From positions 104,136 to 168,135 of the forward strand of contig NZ_WQOH01000052.1 of NCBI RefSeq assembly GCF_018784445.1: a stretch of DNA of 64,000 bases, read 5' to 3'. The notes beneath the pieces are model-generated. The model searched no databases. It saw only the letters and a list, made by a program, of their open reading frames with translations, and was not told the DNA's origin. Of this stretch, positions 43,149 to 51,820 are shown in pieces. Each line of letters starts with the position of its first letter. The stretch's first letter is position 1. The translations under genes were made by a program, and so were the position numbers. This DNA comes from Gemmiger formicilis. Its GTDB lineage: Bacteria; Bacillota; Clostridia; Oscillospirales; Ruminococcaceae.

Positions 43149-43242
43149 GTGCTGCCTGCGGCGGTATGTGGGTATGCCGCCCTACGCCGCACATTTGGGT
43201 TGGTCGTAGGGCGGGGTGCCCTCACCCCGCCGCCTGGCAGCC
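43149..43242. repeat. GTAGGGC-type palindromic repeat
   Basis: A variant of the GTAGGGGC family: GGTATGCCGCCCTACGCC faces GGTCGTAGGGCGGGGTGCC. It lies just past the uracil permease stop. Confidence 0.55.
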
Positions 43243-43247
43243 GTTTA

Positions 43248-44576
43248 TCAAACGCGCAGGCTGGCGGACTCAGGCTCGTTGCTGCCCTCGTCGAACTCAT
43301 AGTCGTTGCCGGGCAGGATAGCGTTCAGCAGGATACCGGCGATGGCGGCGATAGCCAGACCGGACAGGTTGATGGTGACATTGCCCAGACCAAAGCTGAT
43401 GCCGCCCACAGAGTTGAAGCCCAGGGCGCTGACCAGAATGACGGCGGCGATAATCAGGTTGCGGGAGTTGGTAAAGTCGACCTTATTCTCAACGACATTG
43501 CGCACACCGATGGCGGAGATCATGCCGTACAGCACAAAGCTGATGCCGCCGACGATGCCGGAAGGGATCGTGTTGATGACGGCCTCAAACTTCGGGCAGA
43601 AGCTCAGAATCAGCGCAAACACAGCTGCAATGCGGATGACGAGGGGATCGTAAATCTTCGTCAGGGCCAGCACGCCGGTATTCTCGCCGTAGGTGGTGTT
43701 GGCGGGGCCGCCCAGCAGGCCGGCCATGGCGGTGGCAAGGCCGTCGCCCAGCAGGGTCTTGTTCAGGCCCGGGTCACGGATGTAGTTCTTGCCGGTGGTG
43801 GCGGAGATAGCGGCAATATCGCCGATATGCTCCATCATGGTTGCCAGCGCGATGGGCACGATGGTGAACACGGCGCTGATGAAGGTCTCGCTGCCGTCGA
43901 TGGCGAACAGACCCATGGAATCCTTATGCAGGGGGATGCCGAACCAGGCGGCAGCACCGATGGCTTGGAAGTCAACTGCGCCGGTGACCAGCGCCACGGC
44001 GTAGGAAACCAGCACGCCGATGAGGATGGGCAGGATCTTGACCATGCCCTTGCCCCAGATGTTGCAGACGATGACGGTTGCCAGCGCGACGAAGGCCAGC
44101 AGCCAGTTGCTCTGGCAGTTGTTGATGGCGCTGGGGGCCAGGATCAGACCGATGGCGATGATGATGGGGCCGGTGACGACCGGGGGGAAGAACTTCATCA
44201 TCTTGCGGATGCCGAACGCGGAGATCAGCGCGCTGAACAGCACGTAGACCAGGCCGGACAGGGCCACGGCCGCGCAGGCGTAGGGAAGATTCTCCGGGTT
44301 GGCACCGCCGTTGGTCACGATGGTAAAGCCGCCCAGATACGCGAAGCTGGAACCCAGGAACGCGGGGACCTTGCCCTTGCACAGGAAGTGGAACAGCAGC
44401 GTGCCCAGACCTGCGCAGAGCAGGGTGGTGCTGACGCTCAGGCCGGTCAGCAGCGGCACCAGCACGGTAGCGCCGAACATGGCGAACATATGCTGTGCGC
44501 CGAGGATCAGCAGCTTGGGCGTGCCCAGCTGCTTGGCATCATAGATGCCCTGCGAGTAATCGATTTTTTCTGCCAT
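43248..44576 (-). CDS. Uracil/xanthine permease family transporter (UraA type)
   Basis: A 442-residue NCS2 (nucleobase:cation symporter 2) protein with about 14 hydrophobic segments. Seen: QHMFAMFGATVLVPLLTGL (about residues 28-46), GSSFAYLGGF (about 75-84), the acidic substrate motif region IPIALATMMEHIGDIAAIS with Glu (about 235-253) and GLLGGPANTTYGENTGVLALT (about 280-300) with the second conserved Glu. NTTYGEN is typical of uracil permeases. A leader with a terminator precedes it. Confidence 0.93.
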   Translation of the reverse strand: MAEKIDYSQGIYDAKQLGTPKLLILGAQHMFAMFGATVLVPLLTGLSVSTTLLCAGLGTLLFHFLCKGKVPAFLGSSFAYLGGFTIVTNGGANPENLPYACAAVALSGLVYVLFSALISAFGIRKMMKFFPPVVTGPIIIAIGLILAPSAINNCQSNWLLAFVALATVIVCNIWGKGMVKILPILIGVLVSYAVALVTGAVDFQAIGAAAWFGIPLHKDSMGLFAIDGSETFISAVFTIVPIALATMMEHIGDIAAISATTGKNYIRDPGLNKTLLGDGLATAMAGLLGGPANTTYGENTGVLALTKIYDPLVIRIAAVFALILSFCPKFEAVINTIPSGIVGGISFVLYGMISAIGVRNVVENKVDFTNSRNLIIAAVILVSALGFNSVGGISFGLGNVTINLSGLAIAAIAGILLNAILPGNDYEFDEGSNEPESASLRV

Positions 44577-44604
44577 AAATAAAATTCCTCCTCACAATGG
44601 CCGC

Positions 44605-44649
44605 AAAAAAGGGAGACTGAACGTTTTTTACCCAAAAACCGCAGCCTCC
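44605..44649 (-). terminator. Leader terminator (attenuator) of the uracil permease gene
   Basis: On the minus strand GGAGGCTG (44649-44642) pairs with CAGTCTCC (44619-44612), extended by CGGTTTTT/AAAAAACG in the loop, followed by CTTTTTTG. It lies in the 5' leader, ahead of the start codon, so it should act as an attenuator, possibly PyrR- or UTP-dependent. Confidence 0.65.
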
Positions 44650-44664
44650 TTGCTTATCTTTATA

Positions 44665-44693
44665 AGGATAGCAGAAATAGCGGGAAAGTGCAA
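44665..44693 (-). promoter_or_regulatory. Promoter of the uracil permease gene
   Basis: TTGCAC (44693-44688), a 17-base spacer and TATCCT (44670-44665) on the minus strand. Transcription start near 44658 leaves only about 50 nucleotides before the leader terminator ends. Confidence 0.65.
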
Positions 44694-44718
44694 GATGTTA
44701 GGAAAATTTTGTCGTCAT

Positions 44719-44804
44719 GTAGGGGCCGGGCACGCCCGGCCCTCAACTTTCCCTCAAATGGCCGTCCGCCTTACACGCGCGGGCCGGGTATGCCCAGCCC
44801 CTAC
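44719..44804. repeat. GTAGGGGC-family repeat
   Basis: GTAGGGGCCGGGCACGCCCG at the left, GGGTATGCCCAGCCCCTAC at the right, one mismatch in each palindromic arm. Confidence 0.8.
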
Positions 44805-44870
44805 TATCTTTTTGTCGGAAAGTGTGTTATTATAAATTAAATAAAAAAGTATAATAGGAGATATTGACTT

Positions 44871-45263
44871 ATGCTTACCCCCGGTATCAAAGGGCACGCG
44901 GCGCTGCGTGTCACCACCGAAAATACAGCCCAGGCCATGGGCAGCGGCGAGCTGCCGGTGCTGGCTACCCCGGCCGTAGCCGCTTTAATTGAAAAGACCT
45001 GCTGGCAGTCCGTCGCGGCAGAGCTGGAACTGGACCAGGGCACCGTCGGCACGGCGCTGACGCTGGCCCACACAGCCCCCACCCCGGTGGGGATGGTCGT
45101 GCAATGCGACTGTGAGCTGACCGCTGTTGAGGACCGCCGCCTGTGCTTCACCGCCCGCGTCTACGACGATGTTACCGAAGTTGCCACCGCGACCCATGAG
45201 CGGTATATCGTGGATAACGAGCGTTTTACCCGCAAGGCAAACAGCAAACTGACGGCGAAGTAG
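44871..45263 (+). CDS. Hotdog-fold thioesterase (FlK-like)
   Basis: A 130-residue protein like fluoroacetyl-CoA thioesterase FlK and its widespread relatives. The active-site set appears as Thr/Glu/His: ATPAVAALIEKTCWQSV supplies the Thr and Glu, GTALTLAHTAPTPVG the His. The true substrate is unknown; most relatives are general acyl-CoA hydrolases. ATG 44871 follows ATAGGAGATATTGACTT, and TATTATAAATTAAAT upstream suggests a promoter. Confidence 0.88.
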   Translation: MLTPGIKGHAALRVTTENTAQAMGSGELPVLATPAVAALIEKTCWQSVAAELELDQGTVGTALTLAHTAPTPVGMVVQCDCELTAVEDRRLCFTARVYDDVTEVATATHERYIVDNERFTRKANSKLTAK

Positions 45264-45340
45264 GAATCCCTCAGTCCGCTGCCGCGGACAGCCTCCCTTG
45301 TCAAAGCGAGGTCGGAGGGATTCCGCCCCCGCCGCCTCTT
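45264..45340. repeat. Fragment related to the AAGGCTT family
   Basis: AATCCCTCAGTCCGCTGCCG, CGGACAGCCTCCC and a matching GAGGTCGGAGGGATT make an inverted repeat. It resembles the segment at 3382-3430. Confidence 0.5.
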
Positions 45341-45556
45341 TTAATAAATTGCCTCCTCCCGCCAGTCCACCAGGTCCCGCACGGTCTCCTCGCTCTCCAC
45401 CCAGCCTTCCCGCCTGTCGGCGTAGGCGTCGGGGGCGTAGCGCTGCATCGTGCCGGGGCTGCGGCCCTGCAAGTATTCCTTGGCTTGCTTCTGGCGGCTG
45501 GGCACCGTGCGGCTTAGCAGTTCGTCCTTTTGTTTTCTATCCAATTTCTTATCCAA
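45341..45556 (-). CDS. Small hypothetical protein (71 aa)
   Basis: A short charged protein: LDKKLDRKQKDELLSRTVPSRQ then KEYLQGRSPGTMQRYAPDAYADR and an acidic Trp-containing end (GWVESEETVRDLVDWREEAIY). TTG 45556 is chosen as start because GAGGTG lies six bases upstream; GTG 45565 and an ATG at 45610 are alternatives. No known domain. Downstream of nothing obvious; it diverges from the nucleoid protein. Confidence 0.55.
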   Translation of the reverse strand: MDKKLDRKQKDELLSRTVPSRQKQAKEYLQGRSPGTMQRYAPDAYADRREGWVESEETVRDLVDWREEAIY

Positions 45557-45659
45557 CAAAATCACCTCATTTTCATTCTGCCCGCCGCAGGCTCTACCCA
45601 AACCTGCCAAATCGTGGTATAATAAAATTTATCGCCATTTTTAAGGAGCTTTGCAAACT

Positions 45660-46664
45660 ATGGAACTCAAACTCAACCAGGTCGTGCTGCACCTGCTCGA
45701 CCCCGGCGCGTCGGAGCCGGTTTTGTCGGACCGCGCCATGGATATGGACGCCGACCTGTACGAATACTACACCGCCACCCTTGAGCGCGCCTTTGCCAGC
45801 GACGAGGTCAAGAACTGCCGCTTTCTGCCCGATTCGGCCTTTGCCGCCGAAATGGCGCAGAACAACGATTTCATCGACCTGTCCCGCCGCATTGCGGGCG
45901 TGATTTTTGAGCAGATGCTGCAATACCAGGCCATCCCGGCGGGCGATCTGGCCGTGGTGGATTTCACCGCCGACGGCGTACCGTTCTACGGCGTGCTGAA
46001 ATTAAACTACCGCCCCGGTTACACCCACCACACCGAGCTGATGGGCAACGGTCGGTTCAGCAGCATGGTCCCGCAGCGGACCCTTTTGCCCGGCACGCCC
46101 AAGGCCGACGAAGCCGCCCTTATCGACCGCGCCAACGGCACGGTGCGGCTCATTGAGAAAAAATTCACGCTGGACGATAAAAAGGACTTCTACCTTTCCA
46201 CCCGCGTGTTCGGCTGCACCGAGGCTTTGCAGGAGAAAGCCAAGCTGAAAGCCGTCTGCGAGACTGCCGTCGCCGCGGTGAAGGAGGCCTACCCCGAGCC
46301 GGAGGAACTGGACGATGTACCGCCCTTTGACGGCGGCACCGAGACCGCCGTGGAGCTGCTGGTGCGCAACCAGGCCGTGGACAATCAAATCTCCGTCGAG
46401 GACGTGCGCGAGCGTATCCGGGAGAATTTTCCCCTGGCCGCGCCGAAATTTGAGGAAGCCCTGGCCGAGACCGGCGTGCAGGAGAACGACCGCGTGACCG
46501 TGACCCCCGCCCGCATCAAAAAGCTGGAAAGCCGCAGTTTCAAGACCGAATCCGGCATTGAAATTAAAATCCCCGCCGAATTGTGCAGTTCCGACGATGC
46601 CGTTGAGTTCATCCATTCGGCCACCGGCGGGTTGAGTTTGTTGATCAAGGACGTATTGGTGTAA
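45660..46664 (+). CDS. Nucleoid-associated protein, NdpA/YejK family
   Basis: A 334-residue member of the 37-kDa nucleoid-associated family. The N-terminal LNQVVLHLLDPGASEPVLSDRAMDMDADLYEYYTATLERAF is diagnostic, and the C-terminal IKIPAELCSSDDAVEFI ... GGLSLLIKDV completes it. In gamma-proteobacteria it coats DNA and is found in phage-related contexts; its role in Firmicutes is unclear. ATG 45660 follows TTAAGGAGCTTTGCAAACT; TATAAT lies at about 45619. A MATE gene follows after 10 bases. Confidence 0.9.
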   Translation: MELKLNQVVLHLLDPGASEPVLSDRAMDMDADLYEYYTATLERAFASDEVKNCRFLPDSAFAAEMAQNNDFIDLSRRIAGVIFEQMLQYQAIPAGDLAVVDFTADGVPFYGVLKLNYRPGYTHHTELMGNGRFSSMVPQRTLLPGTPKADEAALIDRANGTVRLIEKKFTLDDKKDFYLSTRVFGCTEALQEKAKLKAVCETAVAAVKEAYPEPEELDDVPPFDGGTETAVELLVRNQAVDNQISVEDVRERIRENFPLAAPKFEEALAETGVQENDRVTVTPARIKKLESRSFKTESGIEIKIPAELCSSDDAVEFIHSATGGLSLLIKDVLV

Positions 46665-46674
46665 AAAGCAAAAC

Positions 46675-48030
46675 ATGGAAACAAAACAAAAAACCACACT
46701 GACACAGGGCAGCGTGGCCAAAGGGATGCTGCTGTTTGCGCTGCCGATTTTCGTCAGCAACCTGTTCCAGCAGCTGTATAACGCCGCCGACTCCCTGATC
46801 GTCGGCAACTTTCTGGGCGGCGAGGCGCTGGCCGCCGTCGGCTCATCCGGCAGTTTGATTTTTCTGCTGACCGGCTTCGTCAATGGCGTTTCGCTGGGTG
46901 CGGGCGTCGTGGTGGCACGGTATTTCGGTGCCAAAGATTGGGACAGGATGCGCCGCACCATCCACACCACCGTGGCGCTGGGCCTGGCCGCCGGTGTGGC
47001 GCTGACAGTCGTCGGCGTCATCCTGACCCCGCAGATCTTGCGTTGGATGGGCACCCCCGCCGACGTGCTCGTCAACTCGATTTCCTACTTCCGTATGTAC
47101 TTTATGGGCTCGATCGCCGTTGTTATGTACAATGTAGGTGCGAGTATTTTACAGTCTGTGGGCGACAGCAAAAGCCCGATGGAGTATCTTATCACAGCGT
47201 CCATCATCAATATTATTCTGGATTTAATTTTGGTCGGCTGGCTGCGCTTCGGCGTGGGCGCGGCAGCCTTCGCCACCATTGCCTCCCAGACGGTCAGCGC
47301 CATTCTCGCCTTCGCCAAGCTGATGCGATCCCAAGAAGCATGGGCCGTCCGCTGGCGGGAAGTCAGATTTGACGGCCCGTCGCTCAAGGCGGTCATTGTG
47401 CAGGGCTTGCCCTCCGGCGTGCAGAACTCGGTCATTTCGATTGCCAACGTTATTGTGCAGTCCAACATCAACTCGTTCGGTGCGCAGGCCATGGCGGGCT
47501 GCGGCGCGTACAGCAAGGTGGAGGGCTTCGCCTTCCTGCCTGTGACCTGCTTCTCGATGGCGCTGGCGACCTTCGTCAGCCAGAATGTTGGTGCAGGCCA
47601 GCCTGACCGCGTAAAAAAGGGCATGAAATTCGGTTCCCTCTGCTCGGTGTTGATGGCCGAGATCGTCGGCCTGTGCATTTACTTTGGGTCGCCGTGGCTC
47701 ATCGGCGCGTTCAGCCGTGAGCCGGAGGTCATTGCCTTCGGCGTGCAGCAGGCCCACACGGCCGCACTGTTCTACTGCCTGCTGGCGTTCAGCCATTGCT
47801 CGGCGGGCATTCTGCGCGGGCTGGGCCGCCCGGTCGTGCCAATGATGGTCATGCTGATGGTCTGGTGTGCGCTGCGCATCACCTATATCACCATCACGCT
47901 GCACTTTATCCATCAGATCGGTGTCGTGTTCTGGGCGTATCCCATCACCTGGAGTATCTCGTCGGTGCTGTTTGCCTGGTATATCAAGCACTGTCCAATC
48001 CCCCGATTGGGCGGGGGAGCGCCGGAATAA
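46675..48030 (+). CDS. MATE family efflux transporter
   Basis: A 451-residue multidrug-and-toxin-extrusion pump with about 12 hydrophobic segments. N-terminal LFALPIFVSNLFQQLYNAADSLIVGNFLG is the DinF/NorM-like signature, and a second half repeats the fold (ITASIINIILDLILVGWLRFG, VQNSVISIANVIVQSNINSFG). Exports cationic compounds with Na+ or H+. Cotranscribed with the NdpA gene by spacing. Confidence 0.93.
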   Translation: METKQKTTLTQGSVAKGMLLFALPIFVSNLFQQLYNAADSLIVGNFLGGEALAAVGSSGSLIFLLTGFVNGVSLGAGVVVARYFGAKDWDRMRRTIHTTVALGLAAGVALTVVGVILTPQILRWMGTPADVLVNSISYFRMYFMGSIAVVMYNVGASILQSVGDSKSPMEYLITASIINIILDLILVGWLRFGVGAAAFATIASQTVSAILAFAKLMRSQEAWAVRWREVRFDGPSLKAVIVQGLPSGVQNSVISIANVIVQSNINSFGAQAMAGCGAYSKVEGFAFLPVTCFSMALATFVSQNVGAGQPDRVKKGMKFGSLCSVLMAEIVGLCIYFGSPWLIGAFSREPEVIAFGVQQAHTAALFYCLLAFSHCSAGILRGLGRPVVPMMVMLMVWCALRITYITITLHFIHQIGVVFWAYPITWSISSVLFAWYIKHCPIPRLGGGAPE

Positions 48031-48040
48031 TTACAAAAAA

Positions 48041-48077
48041 CTGCCATGCATCGCGAAAGATGCATGGCAGTTTTTTT
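48041..48077. terminator. Bidirectional terminator
   Basis: CTGCCATGCA (48041-48050) pairs with TGCATGGCAG (48061-48070), with A and T runs on the two sides. It ends the MATE transcript and the convergent methyltransferase transcript. Confidence 0.92.
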
Positions 48078-48927
48078 ATTTCTTAATCACAAAGCACGGC
48101 AGCGGGGCAGTGTCAGCCCAGTTGGCAAACTCACAGACCAGTACCGTATACTTCGTCAGCGGCAGCGTGCGGAAGAACGCCAGCGCCGCCTGCTTTTCGG
48201 CATCGCCGATGACCTTGCCGCTGTACAGCACCGCCGCCAGCACCCCTCCGGGGCGCAGGGCATCCAGCGCCGCACGCAGGGCGGGCACACTGCCATCAGC
48301 AGTCGAATGTATATCATGCTCGGCCCCGGGCAGCCAGCCGAAATTGAACAGCACGCAATCCACCTTGCCGGGCTGCACCAGTTCGCCCAGCCGGGCGTGA
48401 TCGTAGAGCACCGCGCGGCCGATTTTATCATACCCGGCCTCTTTCAGGCGGCGGTTCGTGCGGTCCACGGCCTGGGGCTGGATATCCATGCCCAGCACGC
48501 GGCCATTCTGCCCGGCCAGGCGGCAGAGGAACAGCGTATCGTTGCCGTTGCCGCAGGTCGCGTCCAGAAACAGCCCGCCGGGGGTCAGGTGGGCCTCCAA
48601 AAATTCATGGCAGAGCTGCACAGCAGACAAGTCGGGCACGCGGCGGCGCACCAGCCGCCCGCCCTCGGGTAAAAAGTCGAACCGCCGCGCCAGCGCACGG
48701 CCCGCCTCGTCCCGGGGCAGGGGCGCAGTAAACCGGGTGGCCTGCTTGGGGTCCAGCCCGCCGCCGCGCCGCAGCAGCTCTTTGACTAAGTAACTGCCAT
48801 AGCCGCGGCCGCGCCACTCGGGTACGATCTCCAACCGCAGGATGGTCGCGCCGTCCACGACCGCCATGCCGATGGCCTCGTTCTCCTTATATAAAGTGTA
48901 GTGCCCTTTTTCCTGCTTGATCTGCAT
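48076..48927 (-). CDS. GNAT - MnmM/YtqB-type methyltransferase fusion
   Basis: A 283-residue two-domain protein. Residues 1-92 are an acetyltransferase-like GNAT domain with the acetyl-CoA motif PEWRGRGYGSYLV (36-48). Residues from about 101 form the rRNA_methylase (PF06962) domain: AHLTPGGLFLDATCGNGND (SAM motif I at 121-130), VLGMDIQPQAV (motif II) and FNFGWLPGAEHDIHS. B. subtilis YtqB of this family is known as MnmM, which methylates nm5U34 in tRNA. The fusion suggests a combined or tethered tRNA modification activity; the GNAT domain may have another substrate. Preceded by the Ntn hydrolase, 5 bases away. Confidence 0.88.
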   Translation of the reverse strand: MQIKQEKGHYTLYKENEAIGMAVVDGATILRLEIVPEWRGRGYGSYLVKELLRRGGGLDPKQATRFTAPLPRDEAGRALARRFDFLPEGGRLVRRRVPDLSAVQLCHEFLEAHLTPGGLFLDATCGNGNDTLFLCRLAGQNGRVLGMDIQPQAVDRTNRRLKEAGYDKIGRAVLYDHARLGELVQPGKVDCVLFNFGWLPGAEHDIHSTADGSVPALRAALDALRPGGVLAAVLYSGKVIGDAEKQAALAFFRTLPLTKYTVLVCEFANWADTAPLPCFVIKK

Positions 48928-48932
48928 AGTCG

Positions 48933-50039
48933 TTACCCGTCAATCGTGTTTGTGTTCAGGTCGTAATGGATCACATCGTCCCAGTTGCGGCGGAGGGCGA
49001 TCTGCGCGGTCAGCGCGCTATCGTCATACACCAGCGACCACTGGGTATTGCTGGTCACGTCCTCGGGGTTGGGGTCCTGGGCGGATGCCTGCAACGCCAG
49101 CCAGGCGGTATCCGCTGGGATATTCCCATCAGAATCGCGCATTGCCAGAACGTCCATAATGGCGTCATAGCGCTCTTTGCCATGGCCGTAGATGCCATTT
49201 TTCTGGTTCGGCTGCACTAAATAGGCATAGCAGCCGTAAAAGTTCGTGATGGCCTGCATCGCCGTCCAGCGCAGCGGGCGGCCTTCCTGCTCCGGGTCGT
49301 ACTCAATGACACGGGCATCGCCGGCGGCATCGGTGACAAAGAAGTGGTAGTCTCGCCCCGACGTTGCAAACATATCGTAGCTGTCCAGCAGGTCCACCGC
49401 CTCCTGGGTCGTGGCGGCGCGGTCCAGCACCAGGCGGATGGCAAGGGTCGTAAAAATTTTCTGCTTGCCGGTGTCCTGGTTGACCGGCTCACTGTCCAGC
49501 GTCAGCACGGCGATGGACACGCCCTTCTCGTTCATACCGTCCAGACAGATGAACGGTGCGGTCAGGCAGGCGAGCTTTTTCGCCATGCTCACATCCGGCT
49601 GGTTGGCCGAGATATTGTCCAGCGCGGCCAGCGCCACGGATTTGTAACCGTCCTTCGGCGTACAATAGACCAGCATGGCCGAGGTATCACGCTTGAAGTC
49701 GTAGTTGCGGCCCATCACGATATGCCTATCCTGCACCGTTGCAAAGGCGCTGCACCCGAACTGTGGGGCTTTCATATGGATGGGCAGCAGGGGAAGCGTT
49801 TCCTTCAGGATGGCATCGATCATCGATTGATTGTCGGTGATGCCGTAGTTGATGACATCGTCGATGCTGTAATCGTACCGGACGTCCATGCGGTAGAGAT
49901 TATAGTCGCTGTAATCGGTGATTTTTTCAATGCTGTTCACCGTGCGCAGCCGCCCGGCATACAGCACGCCAAACCCGGCTGCCGCCAGCAATACCAGCAG
50001 CAAAAGCGCCAACAGAACACGCAGGATCATCTTTTTCAC
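48933..50039 (-). CDS. Membrane-anchored Ntn-type C-N hydrolase (choloylglycine hydrolase/acyl-transferase-like)
   Basis: A 368-residue protein with an N-terminal anchor (MILRVLLALLLLVLLAAAGFGVLYAG) and an Ntn-hydrolase domain. The nucleophile Cys is in APQFGCSAFATVQDRHIVMGRNYDF (about residue 95), the typical GCS/T entry of choloylglycine hydrolase, penicillin V acylase and IAT families, and RNYDF is the following signature. The substrate may be bile amides or other acyl-amides. Membrane anchoring and a long upstream region make it unlike classical cytosolic bile salt hydrolases. GTG 50039 is chosen since GGGAGGCG is eight bases upstream. Confidence 0.8.
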   Translation of the reverse strand: MKKMILRVLLALLLLVLLAAAGFGVLYAGRLRTVNSIEKITDYSDYNLYRMDVRYDYSIDDVINYGITDNQSMIDAILKETLPLLPIHMKAPQFGCSAFATVQDRHIVMGRNYDFKRDTSAMLVYCTPKDGYKSVALAALDNISANQPDVSMAKKLACLTAPFICLDGMNEKGVSIAVLTLDSEPVNQDTGKQKIFTTLAIRLVLDRAATTQEAVDLLDSYDMFATSGRDYHFFVTDAAGDARVIEYDPEQEGRPLRWTAMQAITNFYGCYAYLVQPNQKNGIYGHGKERYDAIMDVLAMRDSDGNIPADTAWLALQASAQDPNPEDVTSNTQWSLVYDDSALTAQIALRRNWDDVIHYDLNTNTIDG

Positions 50040-50222
50040 AGAAAACGCCTCCCTTTTGTATGTATACTTTATAATTTGATTATAGCACATCCTGTTGCGC
50101 GGCGCAACGGAGAATTTATCACGGTTTTCACCGCTTTTCACAGAGTTTTCACTCTCTGACGAAACCTATTTCACAATTACCCTGTATACTGTAAGCATCG
50201 AAAGCGAAAGGAGACGACCCAT

Positions 50223-51671
50223 ATGAGCAACGAATACGATTACTCCGGTCTCTATAACAATACATCCGGCGGGCAGCCTGCACAGAACAATGCGCAGCCT
50301 GCACAGCCCGAACAAACCGCCCCGCAGCAGCCCGCACAGGACAGCGCCTACCCCAATGTAGGTTCCAGCGGGGCCAACACCGCAAACACCGCCCGCACGG
50401 ATTATTCCGGCTGCGGCGCAAGCCCGCAGTTCCAGCAGGACAACAGCGGCTACACCAGCAGCTTCAGCGGCGGCAATGGCGGCAGCGGCGGCTACAATGG
50501 GTACAGCTACGCCAGCGCCCCGCAGCAGCCCCCCATGCCCGAGAAGAAGAAGGGCGGCCGCAAGGTCCTGCTCCGCGTGCTGGCCGGTGTCGGCGTTGTG
50601 GCGCTGGGCTTCGGCGGCGGTTTTGGCGGCGCAGTGGCCGCCAGCCGCATGGGCCTGACAGGCAGCCAGGTCGTTGTGCAACAGGTGCAGCGCAGTACGG
50701 ACACCGACGCCACCACCACAGGCAGCACCGGCGGCACGAACATGAGCGTCCAGCAGATCGCGTCTGTCGTCTCGCCCAGCGTCGTGGCCATCACCACCGA
50801 GCAGATGAGCAGCAGCCAGACCTGGTTCGGCGGCTACTACGTGCAGAGCGGTGCTGGTTCCGGCGTCATCATCAGCCAGGATGGCTACATTCTGACCTGC
50901 GCCCACGTTGTCAGCGGCGCAACCAGTGTTAAGGTCCAGCTGGACGGCAGCGATGAGAGCTATGACGCGACCATCGTCGGCCAGGATTCCACCTCCGATA
51001 TCGCGGTACTGAAAATCGACGCCACCGGCCTGACCCCGGCGGTCATCGGCGACAGCGACGCGCTGGCCGTGGGTGAAGTGGCCGTGGCCGTCGGCAACCC
51101 GCTGGGTACGCTGTCCAACACCGTCACCGACGGCGTTGTCAGCGCCCTGAACCGCCAGGTCACGGTGCAAGACAACGATATGACGCTGATCCAGACCGAT
51201 GCGTCCATCAGCCCGGGCAACTCTGGCGGCGGCCTCTTCAACGGCAACGGCGAACTGATCGGCATTGTCAACGCCAAGAGCAGCTACAGTGAAGCCGAGG
51301 GCATCGGCTTTGCCATTCCCATCAACACAGCCATGGAAATCGGCCAGCAGCTGATTGAGAGCGGCAGCGTGGCGCGTCCGGCGCTGGGCGTCAAGATCGT
51401 TGATGTGACCGACGCACAGACCGCGCAGCAGCTGGGCGTTTCCACCATGGGCGTTTACGTGGTGGAAGTCACCAAGGGCAGCGGTGCCGAAGCCGGCGGC
51501 GTGCAGGCGGGCGACCGCGTGCTGGCCGTGGATGACACGGCGGTGAGCGATACCTCCGCGTTGAAGAACTACCTGAAGGATAAATCCATTGGCGACACGG
51601 TGGCCTTGCAGGTCGAGCGCGACGGTAAGGTGCTGACGCTGAACGTTGCCCTGGGGTCGAGCGCACAGTAA
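50223..51671 (+). CDS. HtrA/DegP-like membrane serine protease
   Basis: A 482-residue S1C protease. A long cytoplasmic Gln/Ser/Gly-rich N-terminus (1-112) precedes a membrane helix (VLLRVLAGVGVVALGFGGGF, about 115-134). The catalytic triad is H228 (ILTCAHVV), D259 (TSDIAVLKI) and S334 (SPGNSGGGLF). A C-terminal PDZ domain follows (GVYVVEVTKGSGAEAGGVQAGDRVLAVDD, from about 410). It degrades misfolded surface or exported proteins. ATG follows GAAAGGAGACGACCCAT. Ends at a terminator. Confidence 0.95.
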   Translation: MSNEYDYSGLYNNTSGGQPAQNNAQPAQPEQTAPQQPAQDSAYPNVGSSGANTANTARTDYSGCGASPQFQQDNSGYTSSFSGGNGGSGGYNGYSYASAPQQPPMPEKKKGGRKVLLRVLAGVGVVALGFGGGFGGAVAASRMGLTGSQVVVQQVQRSTDTDATTTGSTGGTNMSVQQIASVVSPSVVAITTEQMSSSQTWFGGYYVQSGAGSGVIISQDGYILTCAHVVSGATSVKVQLDGSDESYDATIVGQDSTSDIAVLKIDATGLTPAVIGDSDALAVGEVAVAVGNPLGTLSNTVTDGVVSALNRQVTVQDNDMTLIQTDASISPGNSGGGLFNGNGELIGIVNAKSSYSEAEGIGFAIPINTAMEIGQQLIESGSVARPALGVKIVDVTDAQTAQQLGVSTMGVYVVEVTKGSGAEAGGVQAGDRVLAVDDTAVSDTSALKNYLKDKSIGDTVALQVERDGKVLTLNVALGSSAQ

Positions 51672-51684
51672 AATAGCATAAGAA

Positions 51685-51720
51685 AAGGGATGCAGGTTTT
51701 GCGGCCTGCATCCCTTTTTT
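51685..51720 (+). terminator. Terminator of the htrA-like gene
   Basis: GGGATGCAGG (51688-51697) pairs with CCTGCATCCC (51705-51714), followed by TTTTTT. Confidence 0.92.
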
Positions 51721-51731
51721 GATATTTATCC

Positions 51732-51802
51732 GTAGGGGCCGGGCATGCCCGGCCCGGGCGCGTAGGGAGAGCGGTCGTTTGCGGGAAGGCTGCGGCCCCT
51801 AC
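51732..51802. repeat. GTAGGGGC-family repeat
   Basis: GTAGGGGCCGGGCATGCCCG on the left, TGCGGCCCCTAC on the right; the right palindrome is truncated. Confidence 0.75.
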
Positions 51803-51820
51803 AACTCTGCCTAGCGGTTT

